From an uncultured Chloroflexota bacterium (GTDB lineage: Bacteria > Chloroflexota > Anaerolineae > Aggregatilineales > Phototrophicaceae): 12,918 nucleotides of DNA. Below, piece after piece: positions 1 through 6,502 of this stretch. The notes under the pieces were generated by a model. The model worked only from the letters and a program-made list of their open reading frames with translations. It had not been told where the DNA came from and did no database searches. Made by a program: the position numbers and the translations under genes. Every line of letters begins with the position of its first letter. The first letter of the stretch is position 1. The stretch spans positions 1 through 12,918 of the forward strand of contig CALDGT010000104.1 in the NCBI GenBank assembly GCA_937942935.1, given 5' to 3'.

Positions 1-150
1 TTGGGGTTGGCGATTGTCCAAAAGTTAGTCCGCCTGATGAGTGGGACAATCCAACTCGATAGCCAATTGGGTGAAGGCAGTACATTCACAGTCACATTGC
101 CCTTAAAACCTGTCGAAACTCAGACCGTGACGGAGGCGCTCACATTATGA
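1..150 (+). CDS. Histidine kinase, C-terminal end (partial)
   Basis: The gene runs in from outside the window; only its last 49 residues are present. They begin in the G2 ATP-binding box (LGLAIVQKLV), followed by MSGTIQLDSQLGEGSTFTV and a TLPL strand, the standard ending of a HATPase_c domain. The product is therefore the ATP-binding end of a sensor histidine kinase that autophosphorylates and passes phosphate to a receiver domain. The sensor and H-box parts are not visible. Its TGA stop (148-150) overlaps the ATG of the next gene (ATGA), so the receiver protein downstream is probably translationally coupled and is its likely partner. About ten residues follow the last strand and no receiver is fused to this end. 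Confidence 0.9.
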   Translation: MGLAIVQKLVRLMSGTIQLDSQLGEGSTFTVTLPLKPVETQTVTEALTL

Positions 151-578
151 ACATCCCGCCCGATTTGCTCACCAATTGGGAAATTTTAGTGATAGATGAT
201 GAAGACGATAGCCTAGAAGTGGCACGATATATCCTCAGTTTTTATGGGGCAACAGTGCATACAGCCATCAACGGGTTAGAGGCTCATAAATTGCTCGAAA
301 CTATCCGACCACGTTTTATCATCTCTGATATTTCGATGCCAGAGATGGACGGTTGGCAATTCATCGCCAAATTATTAGAAATACCCACCATCAAAGATAT
401 TCCCGTCATCGCCCTCACCGCACATGCCATGCGTGGCGACAGAGAAAGGGCAGTTTCGGCAGGGTTTCATAATTATCTGATAAAACCCCTCACACCCAGC
501 ACCTTCATTCAACAACTGATTCGGTTGTTGATAGATATTCCCGAATTTGAGGAACAATTCAAACACGTACAACTATAG
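147..578 (+). CDS. Single-domain response regulator (CheY-like receiver)
   Basis: This 143-residue protein is one receiver domain with no output domain. The acidic pocket is at D17-D18 (VIDDEDD) and the phospho-acceptor is D61 in ISDISMPEMDGW. The switch Thr is T91 (ALTAHAM) and the conserved Lys is K113 (LIKPL), so all catalytic positions are intact. Its start overlaps the kinase stop by 4 bp, implying co-expression and partnership with that kinase. With no DNA-binding or enzymatic output it should act by protein-protein contact or as a phosphorelay intermediate. About 25 residues follow the conserved Lys, ending in an acidic/polar tail. A second receiver gene follows. The output partner cannot be identified from the sequence. 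Confidence 0.93.
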   Translation: MNIPPDLLTNWEILVIDDEDDSLEVARYILSFYGATVHTAINGLEAHKLLETIRPRFIISDISMPEMDGWQFIAKLLEIPTIKDIPVIALTAHAMRGDRERAVSAGFHNYLIKPLTPSTFIQQLIRLLIDIPEFEEQFKHVQL

Positions 579-594
579 GGGTGTGTTATCTCGT

Positions 595-640
595 ATATAG
601 AATTATGAATTTCGTGGGCATGAATCATCATGCCCTATAT
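595..640 (+). promoter_or_regulatory. Leader hairpin before second receiver gene
   Basis: A perfect inverted repeat GGGCATGA (616-623), ATCA loop, TCATGCCC (628-635) lies in the gap between the two receiver genes. An outer ATATA (595-599)/TATAT (636-640) pair could extend it across an asymmetric bulge. The hairpin ends a few bases before the probable ribosome-binding site AAAGGA (642-647). It has no T-run, so it is not an ordinary terminator. It could be an RNA element affecting translation or mRNA stability, or a DNA operator. Function is inferred from position only. Confidence 0.4.
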
Positions 641-658
641 CAAAGGATAAGAAATACC

Positions 659-1039
659 ATGTTAGAAGCAAGTCGCATTTTAGTCGTAGAAGATGATCCA
701 GATGGGCAAATGGTGGTCTCGCATGTGGTGATGCAAACCCTCGCCATTCCAGTAGATGTCGCCAGCAATGCCAAAGAAGCCCTTAAATTTCTTGAGAAGC
801 AAAGTGAGGTCTATCGGGTAGCGATTATAGATTTATCTATGCCCGAAATAGATGGGTGGCAATTGCTGAGTACCATTCGCCAAAACCCACAAACCGCAGA
901 ATTACCGTGTGTGGCGATGACCGCCTATCATTCCACCCGCACCCGTGAAGAAGCGCTCAAAAGTGGTTTTGTGGGATATTTTTCTAAGCCAATAGACACA
1001 GCTACCTTTAGCCAACAACTGAAAAAATTCATGAGCTAG
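659..1039 (+). CDS. Single-domain response regulator (CheY-like receiver)
   Basis: A second stand-alone receiver, 126 residues from the ATG at 659. That start is chosen because AAAGGA lies 11 bases upstream and the protein then begins directly before the first receiver strand (RILVVEDD). The frame stays open back to a GTG at 581, but that start has no ribosome-binding site and would translate through the leader hairpin. Key residues: D12-D13 acidic pocket, D58 phospho-acceptor in IIDLSMPEIDGW, T88 (AMTAYH) and K110 (FSKPID). It is clearly divergent from the first receiver, so this is not a recent duplication. It may share phosphate with the same kinase or act downstream. No output domain is present. 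A strong terminator follows directly. Confidence 0.92.
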   Translation: MLEASRILVVEDDPDGQMVVSHVVMQTLAIPVDVASNAKEALKFLEKQSEVYRVAIIDLSMPEIDGWQLLSTIRQNPQTAELPCVAMTAYHSTRTREEALKSGFVGYFSKPIDTATFSQQLKKFMS

Positions 1040-1042
1040 ATT

Positions 1043-1067
1043 AAAAACCCCTCTTTAGGGGTTTTTT
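1043..1067 (+). terminator. Intrinsic terminator (likely bidirectional)
   Basis: A perfect 10-bp stem, AAAAACCCCT (1043-1052) with CTTT loop and AGGGGTTTTT (1057-1066), followed by a further T. It sits just after the receiver stop. A-runs and T-runs flank the CCCC/GGGG core symmetrically, so it can also terminate the convergent lipoprotein transcript arriving from the right. Confidence 0.92.
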
Positions 1068-1123
1068 AATTCCGATCTTCTCCGCGTAGGATAATTCTAG
1101 CCGAAAGAATTGTCTAAACAACT

Positions 1124-1948
1124 TTAACACCCCGTTGGCGTGGTGATATTTGGATTTTCGCCAATACCGTTCAGGTCATAGCGCAAAAATAATTGACCTG
1201 TGAGGGGTAATGCCGAATCAAAGAGCGTGATGAGGACATTTTCGACATCCAAATTCACATAATATCTTATAACAGCATTTCTGCTTGGGGCAATCCATAA
1301 TTCACTAGATGAAATCTCGATTTTTCCGCCTTCTATCAGTTGCACCTGTGGCAAAACGAGCTGGTCAACCGTAATATCAAATAACCATGCTTCTTCGCCA
1401 TTCATCACCCCTCTGGATGCCCCCGGTGTCGCAAAATTCACCCCACCAAGCAATTCCCCCGCCCGCAAATCGGCAACTAGTGGGGCGAGTTCATCTTGAG
1501 AATCGGTTAAACAATTATTTTGGCGGACAATAAATGCTCGTTGTCCAAGCCGAACACCCTCTAAAACCGCGCCATCTGCCTCGCCAAATAATTCCCCCAC
1601 ACCAGAAATCACAGTCCGACGTTGATTCCCCAATTGATTAAACCACACTTGTAACCCTGCCTCAAATTCGACAGCACGAGATGTATTGGCAAACGCCCCA
1701 ACAAAACGCAGGCTGGCTTCATAACGCCAATTGGTGAGGAGTGGCAGATTATCATCAATCATAGGGAATGTCACCCCATTATTGAATGGGACAGGTGGCG
1801 CATTACGGGTTTGCATATCGGCAGTCGCAAGTGCATCTACCGATGGAATACGGGTGGGCAAATCGGCGGGGGTTTGTCCACGCCCTGTACATCCGACCAG
1901 CACAAATAAAATCAGCATGACTATTTCTAAGCGAAATTTTAATATCAT
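1124..1948 (-). CDS. Predicted lipoprotein, possible LppX/LolA-like fold
   Basis: 274 residues with a type II signal peptide: a short basic start (MILKFRLE), hydrophobic stretch LILFVLV and lipobox VGC with the lipidated Cys at position 20. It should be exported and anchored to the membrane. The mature part alternates charged and hydrophobic residues in long predicted strands (for example SSELWIAPSRNAVIRYYVNL) and has a Cys near the middle (NNC) and another as the last residue, which could pair. The layout recalls lipid-binding LppX/LprG/LolA-type lipoproteins, but I see no diagnostic motif, so function is unknown. A ribosome-binding site GAAGG (1955-1959, complement) supports the start; M11 would cut into the signal peptide. 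It is divergent from the acetyltransferase gene and convergent with the receivers. Confidence 0.8.
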   Translation of the reverse strand: MILKFRLEIVMLILFVLVGCTGRGQTPADLPTRIPSVDALATADMQTRNAPPVPFNNGVTFPMIDDNLPLLTNWRYEASLRFVGAFANTSRAVEFEAGLQVWFNQLGNQRRTVISGVGELFGEADGAVLEGVRLGQRAFIVRQNNCLTDSQDELAPLVADLRAGELLGGVNFATPGASRGVMNGEEAWLFDITVDQLVLPQVQLIEGGKIEISSSELWIAPSRNAVIRYYVNLDVENVLITLFDSALPLTGQLFLRYDLNGIGENPNITTPTGC

Positions 1949-1988
1949 TCGATGCCTTCAAAATATGATTGGTCATTCTATTTCATTG

Positions 1989-1994
1989 ATAATA
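1989..1994 (-). promoter_or_regulatory. Possible -10 box for lipoprotein gene
   Basis: On the - strand this reads TATTAT, about 40 bases before the lipoprotein ATG in the divergent intergenic region. No convincing -35 was found at normal spacing. Confidence 0.3.
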
Positions 1995-2040
1995 GCACAA
2001 ATTGTAGCAGATTCGATAACCAGCATCGGCTTTTTAGCGT

Positions 2041-2046
2041 TATAAT
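2041..2046 (+). promoter_or_regulatory. -10 box (TATAAT) for AAC(3)-like gene
   Basis: A consensus TATAAT lies 33 bases before the acetyltransferase start, in a divergent intergenic region where a promoter is expected. The region 17 bases upstream (AACCAG) is a poor -35, so an activator may be needed or the match may be fortuitous. Confidence 0.45.
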
Positions 2047-2078
2047 CAACAATAAATGTGGGGCGACATAAGGAATGA

Positions 2079-2954
2079 ATGATGACAATTGGTCTCACCA
2101 CACAAGATTTTAGGTCGGCAATACAATCGCTTGGGCTTCATGGGAAAATTGTTTGTTTGCATACATCACTACGGAGTTTTGGACGAATCAATGCCCCTAC
2201 CCCACAATTAGCGGCAAAATTGGTGGTGGAATCTTTTTTAGCAGAAAATTGTACCGTCTTAGTCCCAACATTTTCACGGATTTTTGAGGTCATGCCCCCC
2301 GATTCTGCCCGATTCATCCCACACAATGGATTAGACCTCAAACATCTCAATCAGCTTTGGTATGATTATTTGGTGGCAGTGCGCCAAGAATACCACGCAC
2401 CTTACTTTACCCCGCATGTGACGGCATTAGACATCAAAGATATGGGAATTTTACCTACGACCATTTTAACCATGACAGGTCATATACGAGGCAATCATCC
2501 CCTCATGTCATTCACGGCAATTGGCGACCAAGCGCAATCATTAGTCGCTACACAATCTCCCCAAGATGGTTATGCCCCCATGCACGAATTAATTGGGCAA
2601 GGTGGTTGGGTTGGGCTATTAGGTGTGGGTTATGAACGTATGTCATTATTGCATTATGCCGAAAAATTAGCAGGAAGACGCTTATTCATCCGTTGGGCAA
2701 CTGATAAAGATGGCGCAATCATCCCTGCAGAGGTCGGCGGATGTTCTAATGGTTTTGGTAAATTGGCATCATCGCTCAATTCATCGGCAAAAATCGGCAT
2801 CATCGGAAAAAGTTTGTGGCGCTTTTATGATGCTCGTTTTGTGTGTGAAATTGCCAGCACACTCATCCGCAATAACCCAACCATTACCCAATGTGATAAC
2901 CCAACTTGTGCATTTTGCAGAGATGTGTTATCACAACAATTATTGTCAGACTGA
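2079..2954 (+). CDS. AAC(3)-family acetyltransferase (Antibiotic_NAT)
   Basis: 291 residues, the usual length of aminoglycoside 3-N-acetyltransferases, which transfer acetyl from acetyl-CoA to an amine. Family signatures appear in order: LHTSLRSFG (27-35), VLVPTFSR (60-67), the RGNHPLMSFTAIG block (137-149) and LLGVGYERMSLLHYAEKLAG (180-199), which holds the conserved His/Glu pair. A GCSNGF segment (221-226) and a C-terminal Cys cluster C272, C277, C280 follow. The start could be the second ATG (2082), which is 7 bases from AAGGA (2070-2074) rather than 4. The gene is isolated with its own promoter and has no mobile-element context, so it may be an intrinsic enzyme acting on an unknown amine rather than an acquired resistance gene. 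The fold call is firm; the substrate is unknown. Confidence 0.88.
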   Translation: MMTIGLTTQDFRSAIQSLGLHGKIVCLHTSLRSFGRINAPTPQLAAKLVVESFLAENCTVLVPTFSRIFEVMPPDSARFIPHNGLDLKHLNQLWYDYLVAVRQEYHAPYFTPHVTALDIKDMGILPTTILTMTGHIRGNHPLMSFTAIGDQAQSLVATQSPQDGYAPMHELIGQGGWVGLLGVGYERMSLLHYAEKLAGRRLFIRWATDKDGAIIPAEVGGCSNGFGKLASSLNSSAKIGIIGKSLWRFYDARFVCEIASTLIRNNPTITQCDNPTCAFCRDVLSQQLLSD

Positions 2955-3064
2955 GACTTGCAAAAGCGGAAAATTAGTTCTATGCTGATAGCTGGATTCA
3001 TCAGCCAAGCGAGTAAAAATTTTGCACATTATCTGAATATAAGACACGAGGACAAGTATAACCC

Positions 3065-4504
3065 ATGAGCGAAAAACGGCGTATTTTTATTTCGTATGCA
3101 CGAGAAGATGCAGTGGAATTGGCATTTAGATTGCGTGATAGTTTGATAGCCGCAGGACATAACGCATGGATGGATACATCAGAAATTCATGCAGGCACCA
3201 GTTGGTCACGCGATTTAGAAGATGCTATTGAGCGTAGCGATATTGTCTTGGCACTCCTCAGCGCCTCTGCTTATGTCTCTGAAATTTGTCGCGCCGAGCA
3301 AATGCGGGCAATTCGCAAAAATAAACGCCTTTTGCCGATTATGGTGCAATCCGATGCAGACCGTCCGATTTATTTAGAGAATATGCACTACTTAGATTTT
3401 TCGGATATGAGCCAATTTGATGGACTTTTGGTACATTTGATAGATTATATCGAAACAGGCAAAGTCCCACCTGCGATTGTATCGCCCAGTGGGGGACTCG
3501 TACCCAACCCAACTAGCGCCCTCCCCCCAAAAATGAAGATGACCGCGCAATCTGCACAACCCACCACGACCTCGCTCAAACGCGATGTGCGGGCATTTCG
3601 GCGGTATATTTCGGATTTGCGCGATGAATCTTGGTTAGGGGAACGGCATTGGTGGACATATTATTTATTCTTTTACACCGATATGCCCACCGCCATAGAC
3701 ATCCTCAAAGAAGGGGTGATTCATCCTTATTTGGATAAAGCACATGCCAAAACTCGGTATTGGGAACGGACAGTGCGCCTTAACTTTCGCCCACGAACAC
3801 CCGATTTATATGGCGCAGAAGGCATTCGCCCACGCGATTTGCAATATAAATCATATTGCGCTATGCCCGTTTTCTTTTTATTTGACCTCGAAAATGTACT
3901 CATCCAAGCCGATACCCGCTTTAGTGAAGGCGATGTGATGATGAATCCCAAAACATTCAAATCGGCAACCGCTTTTCGGGATATGCCATTTGAGATGATT
4001 TATCATGATTTGCCATTGAATGACGATGAAAAGGATGAGGTTTTATCGGCACGCCGAGCGCAAGTCATTGTCCCACAATCGCTTCCACTCACCCACTTAC
4101 GCCATATTTGGTGTCGGTCAGAAGCAGAATACGAGACTTTTTATCACCTATTGCCGTCTGATTTATGGGAACAATATGGGTCAAAATTGACTGCCCGTAC
4201 CGACTATGATTTGTATCATCGACGCTGGCTATATATACAAGGAGTAGATTTAAGCCTAGAAGGGGCACTCTTTAATTTTCATCCATGTGATAATCGCAAT
4301 AACACAAGCGGAGACTGTAACACATTTGATGTACGGCTTGAGGTCACTCATGGCGATATTACCCAAACGATAGATATGGATGAACTAACCCTCGATAAAG
4401 AATTGGCGATTGATTTGACCAGTTATGGACTCAAAAACGGGTATCACATCAAATTATTTTTGGATGATGCGCTATCCTATTATGGTCAACATCACCCAAA
4501 ATGA
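3065..4504 (+). CDS. TIR domain fused to DarT-like (DUF4433) region
   Basis: 479 residues in three parts. Residues 5-132 are a TIR domain: RRIFISYAREDA opening, WMDTSEIHAGTSW (BB-loop region), then SDIVLALLSASAYVSEICRAE, where E79 fits the catalytic Glu of NAD+-cleaving TIRs. A Pro/Thr/Ser-rich linker spans about 134-170. Residues 190-360 resemble DarT: FYTDMPTAIDILKEGVI matches the THxxNLxxIL start, VRLNFRPRTPDLYG matches VPFYFxPRxPMLY, and RRAQVIVPQSLPL matches QAEFLVxxxVP. At that last motif the catalytic Glu is replaced by Gln (Q333), and THxxN reads T-D-M-P-T, so ADP-ribosyltransferase activity is doubtful. Residues 380-479 are beta-rich and unrecognised. No DarG antitoxin is nearby. The ribosome-binding site is GAGGA (3048-3052); TATAAG (3038-3043) is a weak -10 candidate. 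A defence role is inferred from the TIR. The TIR call is firm, the DarT-like call moderate. Confidence 0.82.
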   Translation: MSEKRRIFISYAREDAVELAFRLRDSLIAAGHNAWMDTSEIHAGTSWSRDLEDAIERSDIVLALLSASAYVSEICRAEQMRAIRKNKRLLPIMVQSDADRPIYLENMHYLDFSDMSQFDGLLVHLIDYIETGKVPPAIVSPSGGLVPNPTSALPPKMKMTAQSAQPTTTSLKRDVRAFRRYISDLRDESWLGERHWWTYYLFFYTDMPTAIDILKEGVIHPYLDKAHAKTRYWERTVRLNFRPRTPDLYGAEGIRPRDLQYKSYCAMPVFFLFDLENVLIQADTRFSEGDVMMNPKTFKSATAFRDMPFEMIYHDLPLNDDEKDEVLSARRAQVIVPQSLPLTHLRHIWCRSEAEYETFYHLLPSDLWEQYGSKLTARTDYDLYHRRWLYIQGVDLSLEGALFNFHPCDNRNNTSGDCNTFDVRLEVTHGDITQTIDMDELTLDKELAIDLTSYGLKNGYHIKLFLDDALSYYGQHHPK

Positions 4505-4548
4505 CATTTGACAGGATGATAGGACACAACAACTGGTGCTAAACACGC

Positions 4549-4554
4549 TATAAT
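4549..4554 (+). promoter_or_regulatory. -10 box (TATAAT) for TPR-kinase gene
   Basis: A consensus TATAAT sits in the 90-bp gap after the TIR gene, 40 bases before the kinase ATG. It suggests the kinase cluster has its own promoter. A consensus TTGACA exists at 4508-4513 but is 35 bases away, too far to pair with it. No good -35 lies at 16-18 bases. Confidence 0.45.
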
Positions 4555-4594
4555 AGAGAATAAACCAGAAAATCATCTATTAAGGATTTTGCAC

Positions 4595-6475
4595 ATGGGT
4601 GGCTCAACAGCAACCGCTCGGATAGATAAACTCATCGAACATGCACGAGAATTGCGCCTACGCGATGTCTCTGGTGCTATTGCTTTGAGTGAAGAAGCCT
4701 ATCAACTGTCAACAGAAGGCGAGTTTGCGTCTGCACCATATATCAAAGGGCAAGCAGAAAGCCTCATTAATTTGGCGCTGTGTAACGCGCATCTGTCAAA
4801 TATCCCAGAAGCACTCACCCAAACCCTCAATGCTCGTGCTTTATTTCGGGTCATTGCCGATGTTCAAGGTGAAATTTTGGCGCTCATTTTATTGGGCGGA
4901 ATGAATCAGGATTTGGGCAATTATCCGTATGCCCAAGAGGTGGCATTAGAAGCCCTGCACTTGGCAGAACGGACAAACGACAAACGCTCACAAATCCGCG
5001 CCGCCAATATCATTGGGTTGGTCTATTTGGGGACAGGCAATGCCAATGAAGCCCTTAAATATTTTTATAAATGCCTAGACCTAAGCGCAGAATTGGGCAT
5101 CAAACGCTCACGCGGAGATGTGCATAAAAATATTTGCCAAACCTATATCACCAAAAAGCAATATTCGCGTGCGATGATTTATGCGCTTAAAGCCTTACAA
5201 CATTACCGCGAATTGAATTATCAGCAAGGTGAAGCCGAAGTCTTAACCGAAATTGGCAAAATTTATGAAGAATTGGGCAACGATACCCGCGCCTTACTGG
5301 TTTATGTCGAATGTCTGGTAGAAGCGCAACGGTCTGGTAATCAACGGGCAGAAAGTAGCGCCCTCGCCAGCTTAGGGCGAATCCACCTGCGCCAGAATGA
5401 ATACGCACAAGCCCTGCGCTTATTAAATGACGCGCTCAAATTAGCAGAAACAGTCAGCGCCCCTCAATTATTGGGTGAAATCCACCAAACCCTCGCCAGT
5501 GCATATGAGCAAGATGGTGAATTTATGCAGGCACTTTATCATTATAAAGAATATCATCGGGTACATGTTGATATTTTTAATGAAAATGCCGACACCCGCC
5601 TCAAAAACCTACAAGTTCTTCATCAAGTCGAAACAGCACGCCAACAAGCAGAGATTCATCAACTCCGCAACATTGAGTTGCAAGAAGAAATCAAAGAACG
5701 GCAAAAAGCACAAGAGGCGCTACTGAGCGCAAATAATCAATTACAACAAGAGATTAAACAACGTGAGCAATTGATACATGATTTAGATGCGTATAACCAT
5801 ACTGTGGCGCACGACCTCAAAAATCCCTTGTCGCTCATCACAGGGTACACATCACTCATCAAAATGTATTACCTTCAGGATTTGCCAGAAGAGTTGGGAG
5901 AATGGATATCATCTATCGGTCACACAGCCGATAAGATGACCACGGTCATCAATGAATTATTATTGCTGGCAAATATTCATCAACAATCGGTGGATGTTTC
6001 GCCGATGAACATGCGCGAGATTATCACCGAAGTAACCTCGCAACTCATCCCCAAAATCACAGAATTGAATGCCGAAATCATCGCGCCAGATGATTTCCCA
6101 AGTGTGATTGGTCATATCCCATGGATTGAGCAAGTATGGAATAATTACATCAGCAACGCCATTAAATATGGTGGCAGACCGCCAAAAGTCGAAATTGGCT
6201 TCACCCCTCTGCCCGATGTGGGCATGGTCAAATTTTGGGTAAAAGATAATGGCGATGGCTTGAGCAAAGAAACACAGACCCAACTTTTTTCGCCATTTAG
6301 ACGCTTCGCAGAGAACAAAGCAGAGGGTCATGGTGTGGGATTATCTATTGTGAAGCGCATCATCGAAAAACTAGGCGGTGAAGTGGGGGTCGAAAGTAGC
6401 GGAAAAATAGGGGAAGGTAGTGTATTTAGTTTTACATTGCCTATCGCATTAGAAACGTCAACCATAGAGGCATAA
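4595..6475 (+). CDS. Soluble TPR-containing sensor histidine kinase
   Basis: 626 residues from the ATG at 4595, which lies 8 bases after AAGGA (4582-4586); a TTG two codons upstream is unlikely. There is no signal peptide or membrane segment, so it is cytoplasmic. Residues 10-325 are TPR helical repeats of the type found in Rap/regulator proteins (for example ANIIGLVYLGTGNANEALKY, ASLGRIHLRQNEYAQALRL). Residues 335-395 form a Gln/Glu-rich coiled coil. The kinase core follows: H-box VAHDLKNPL with H406, N-box WNNYISNAIKYG (515-526), G1 DNGDGL (551-556), FSPFRRF, and G2 GHGVGLSIVKRI (578-589). All catalytic positions are intact. The TPR array is probably the protein- or peptide-sensing input. 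Another kinase follows after 27 bp and no response regulator is adjacent, so its partner must be encoded elsewhere, possibly one of the receivers at the window start. Confidence 0.92.
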   Translation: MGGSTATARIDKLIEHARELRLRDVSGAIALSEEAYQLSTEGEFASAPYIKGQAESLINLALCNAHLSNIPEALTQTLNARALFRVIADVQGEILALILLGGMNQDLGNYPYAQEVALEALHLAERTNDKRSQIRAANIIGLVYLGTGNANEALKYFYKCLDLSAELGIKRSRGDVHKNICQTYITKKQYSRAMIYALKALQHYRELNYQQGEAEVLTEIGKIYEELGNDTRALLVYVECLVEAQRSGNQRAESSALASLGRIHLRQNEYAQALRLLNDALKLAETVSAPQLLGEIHQTLASAYEQDGEFMQALYHYKEYHRVHVDIFNENADTRLKNLQVLHQVETARQQAEIHQLRNIELQEEIKERQKAQEALLSANNQLQQEIKQREQLIHDLDAYNHTVAHDLKNPLSLITGYTSLIKMYYLQDLPEELGEWISSIGHTADKMTTVINELLLLANIHQQSVDVSPMNMREIITEVTSQLIPKITELNAEIIAPDDFPSVIGHIPWIEQVWNNYISNAIKYGGRPPKVEIGFTPLPDVGMVKFWVKDNGDGLSKETQTQLFSPFRRFAENKAEGHGVGLSIVKRIIEKLGGEVGVESSGKIGEGSVFSFTLPIALETSTIEA

Positions 6476-6502
6476 CCATTGTCTCTGCCTTAGAGGAAAT
6501 TC

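Noticed and set aside
581..658. N-terminal extension of the second receiver from the GTG at 581
   Set aside because: No ribosome-binding site, no resemblance to receiver sequence, and it would translate through the leader hairpin. The ATG at 659 has AAAGGA upstream.
2079..2954. AAC(3)-like gene as an acquired antibiotic-resistance gene
   Set aside because: No integron, transposon or plasmid signs nearby, and environmental members of the family often have other substrates. Family is called, resistance is not.
2984..3005. GCTGAT...ATCAGC inverted repeat after the AAC(3)-like gene as a terminator
   Set aside because: Only a 6-bp stem with a 10-base loop and no T-run after it; too weak to call.
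3065..4504. A classical DarTG toxin-antitoxin system
   Set aside because: The upstream gene is an acetyltransferase and the downstream gene a TPR-kinase; neither has a macrodomain, and the catalytic Glu of the DarT-like part appears replaced.
4508..4554. Promoter from TTGACA (4508) with TATAAT (4549)
   Set aside because: The spacer is 35 bases, twice what sigma-70-type RNA polymerase can span. Only the -10 is kept as a candidate.
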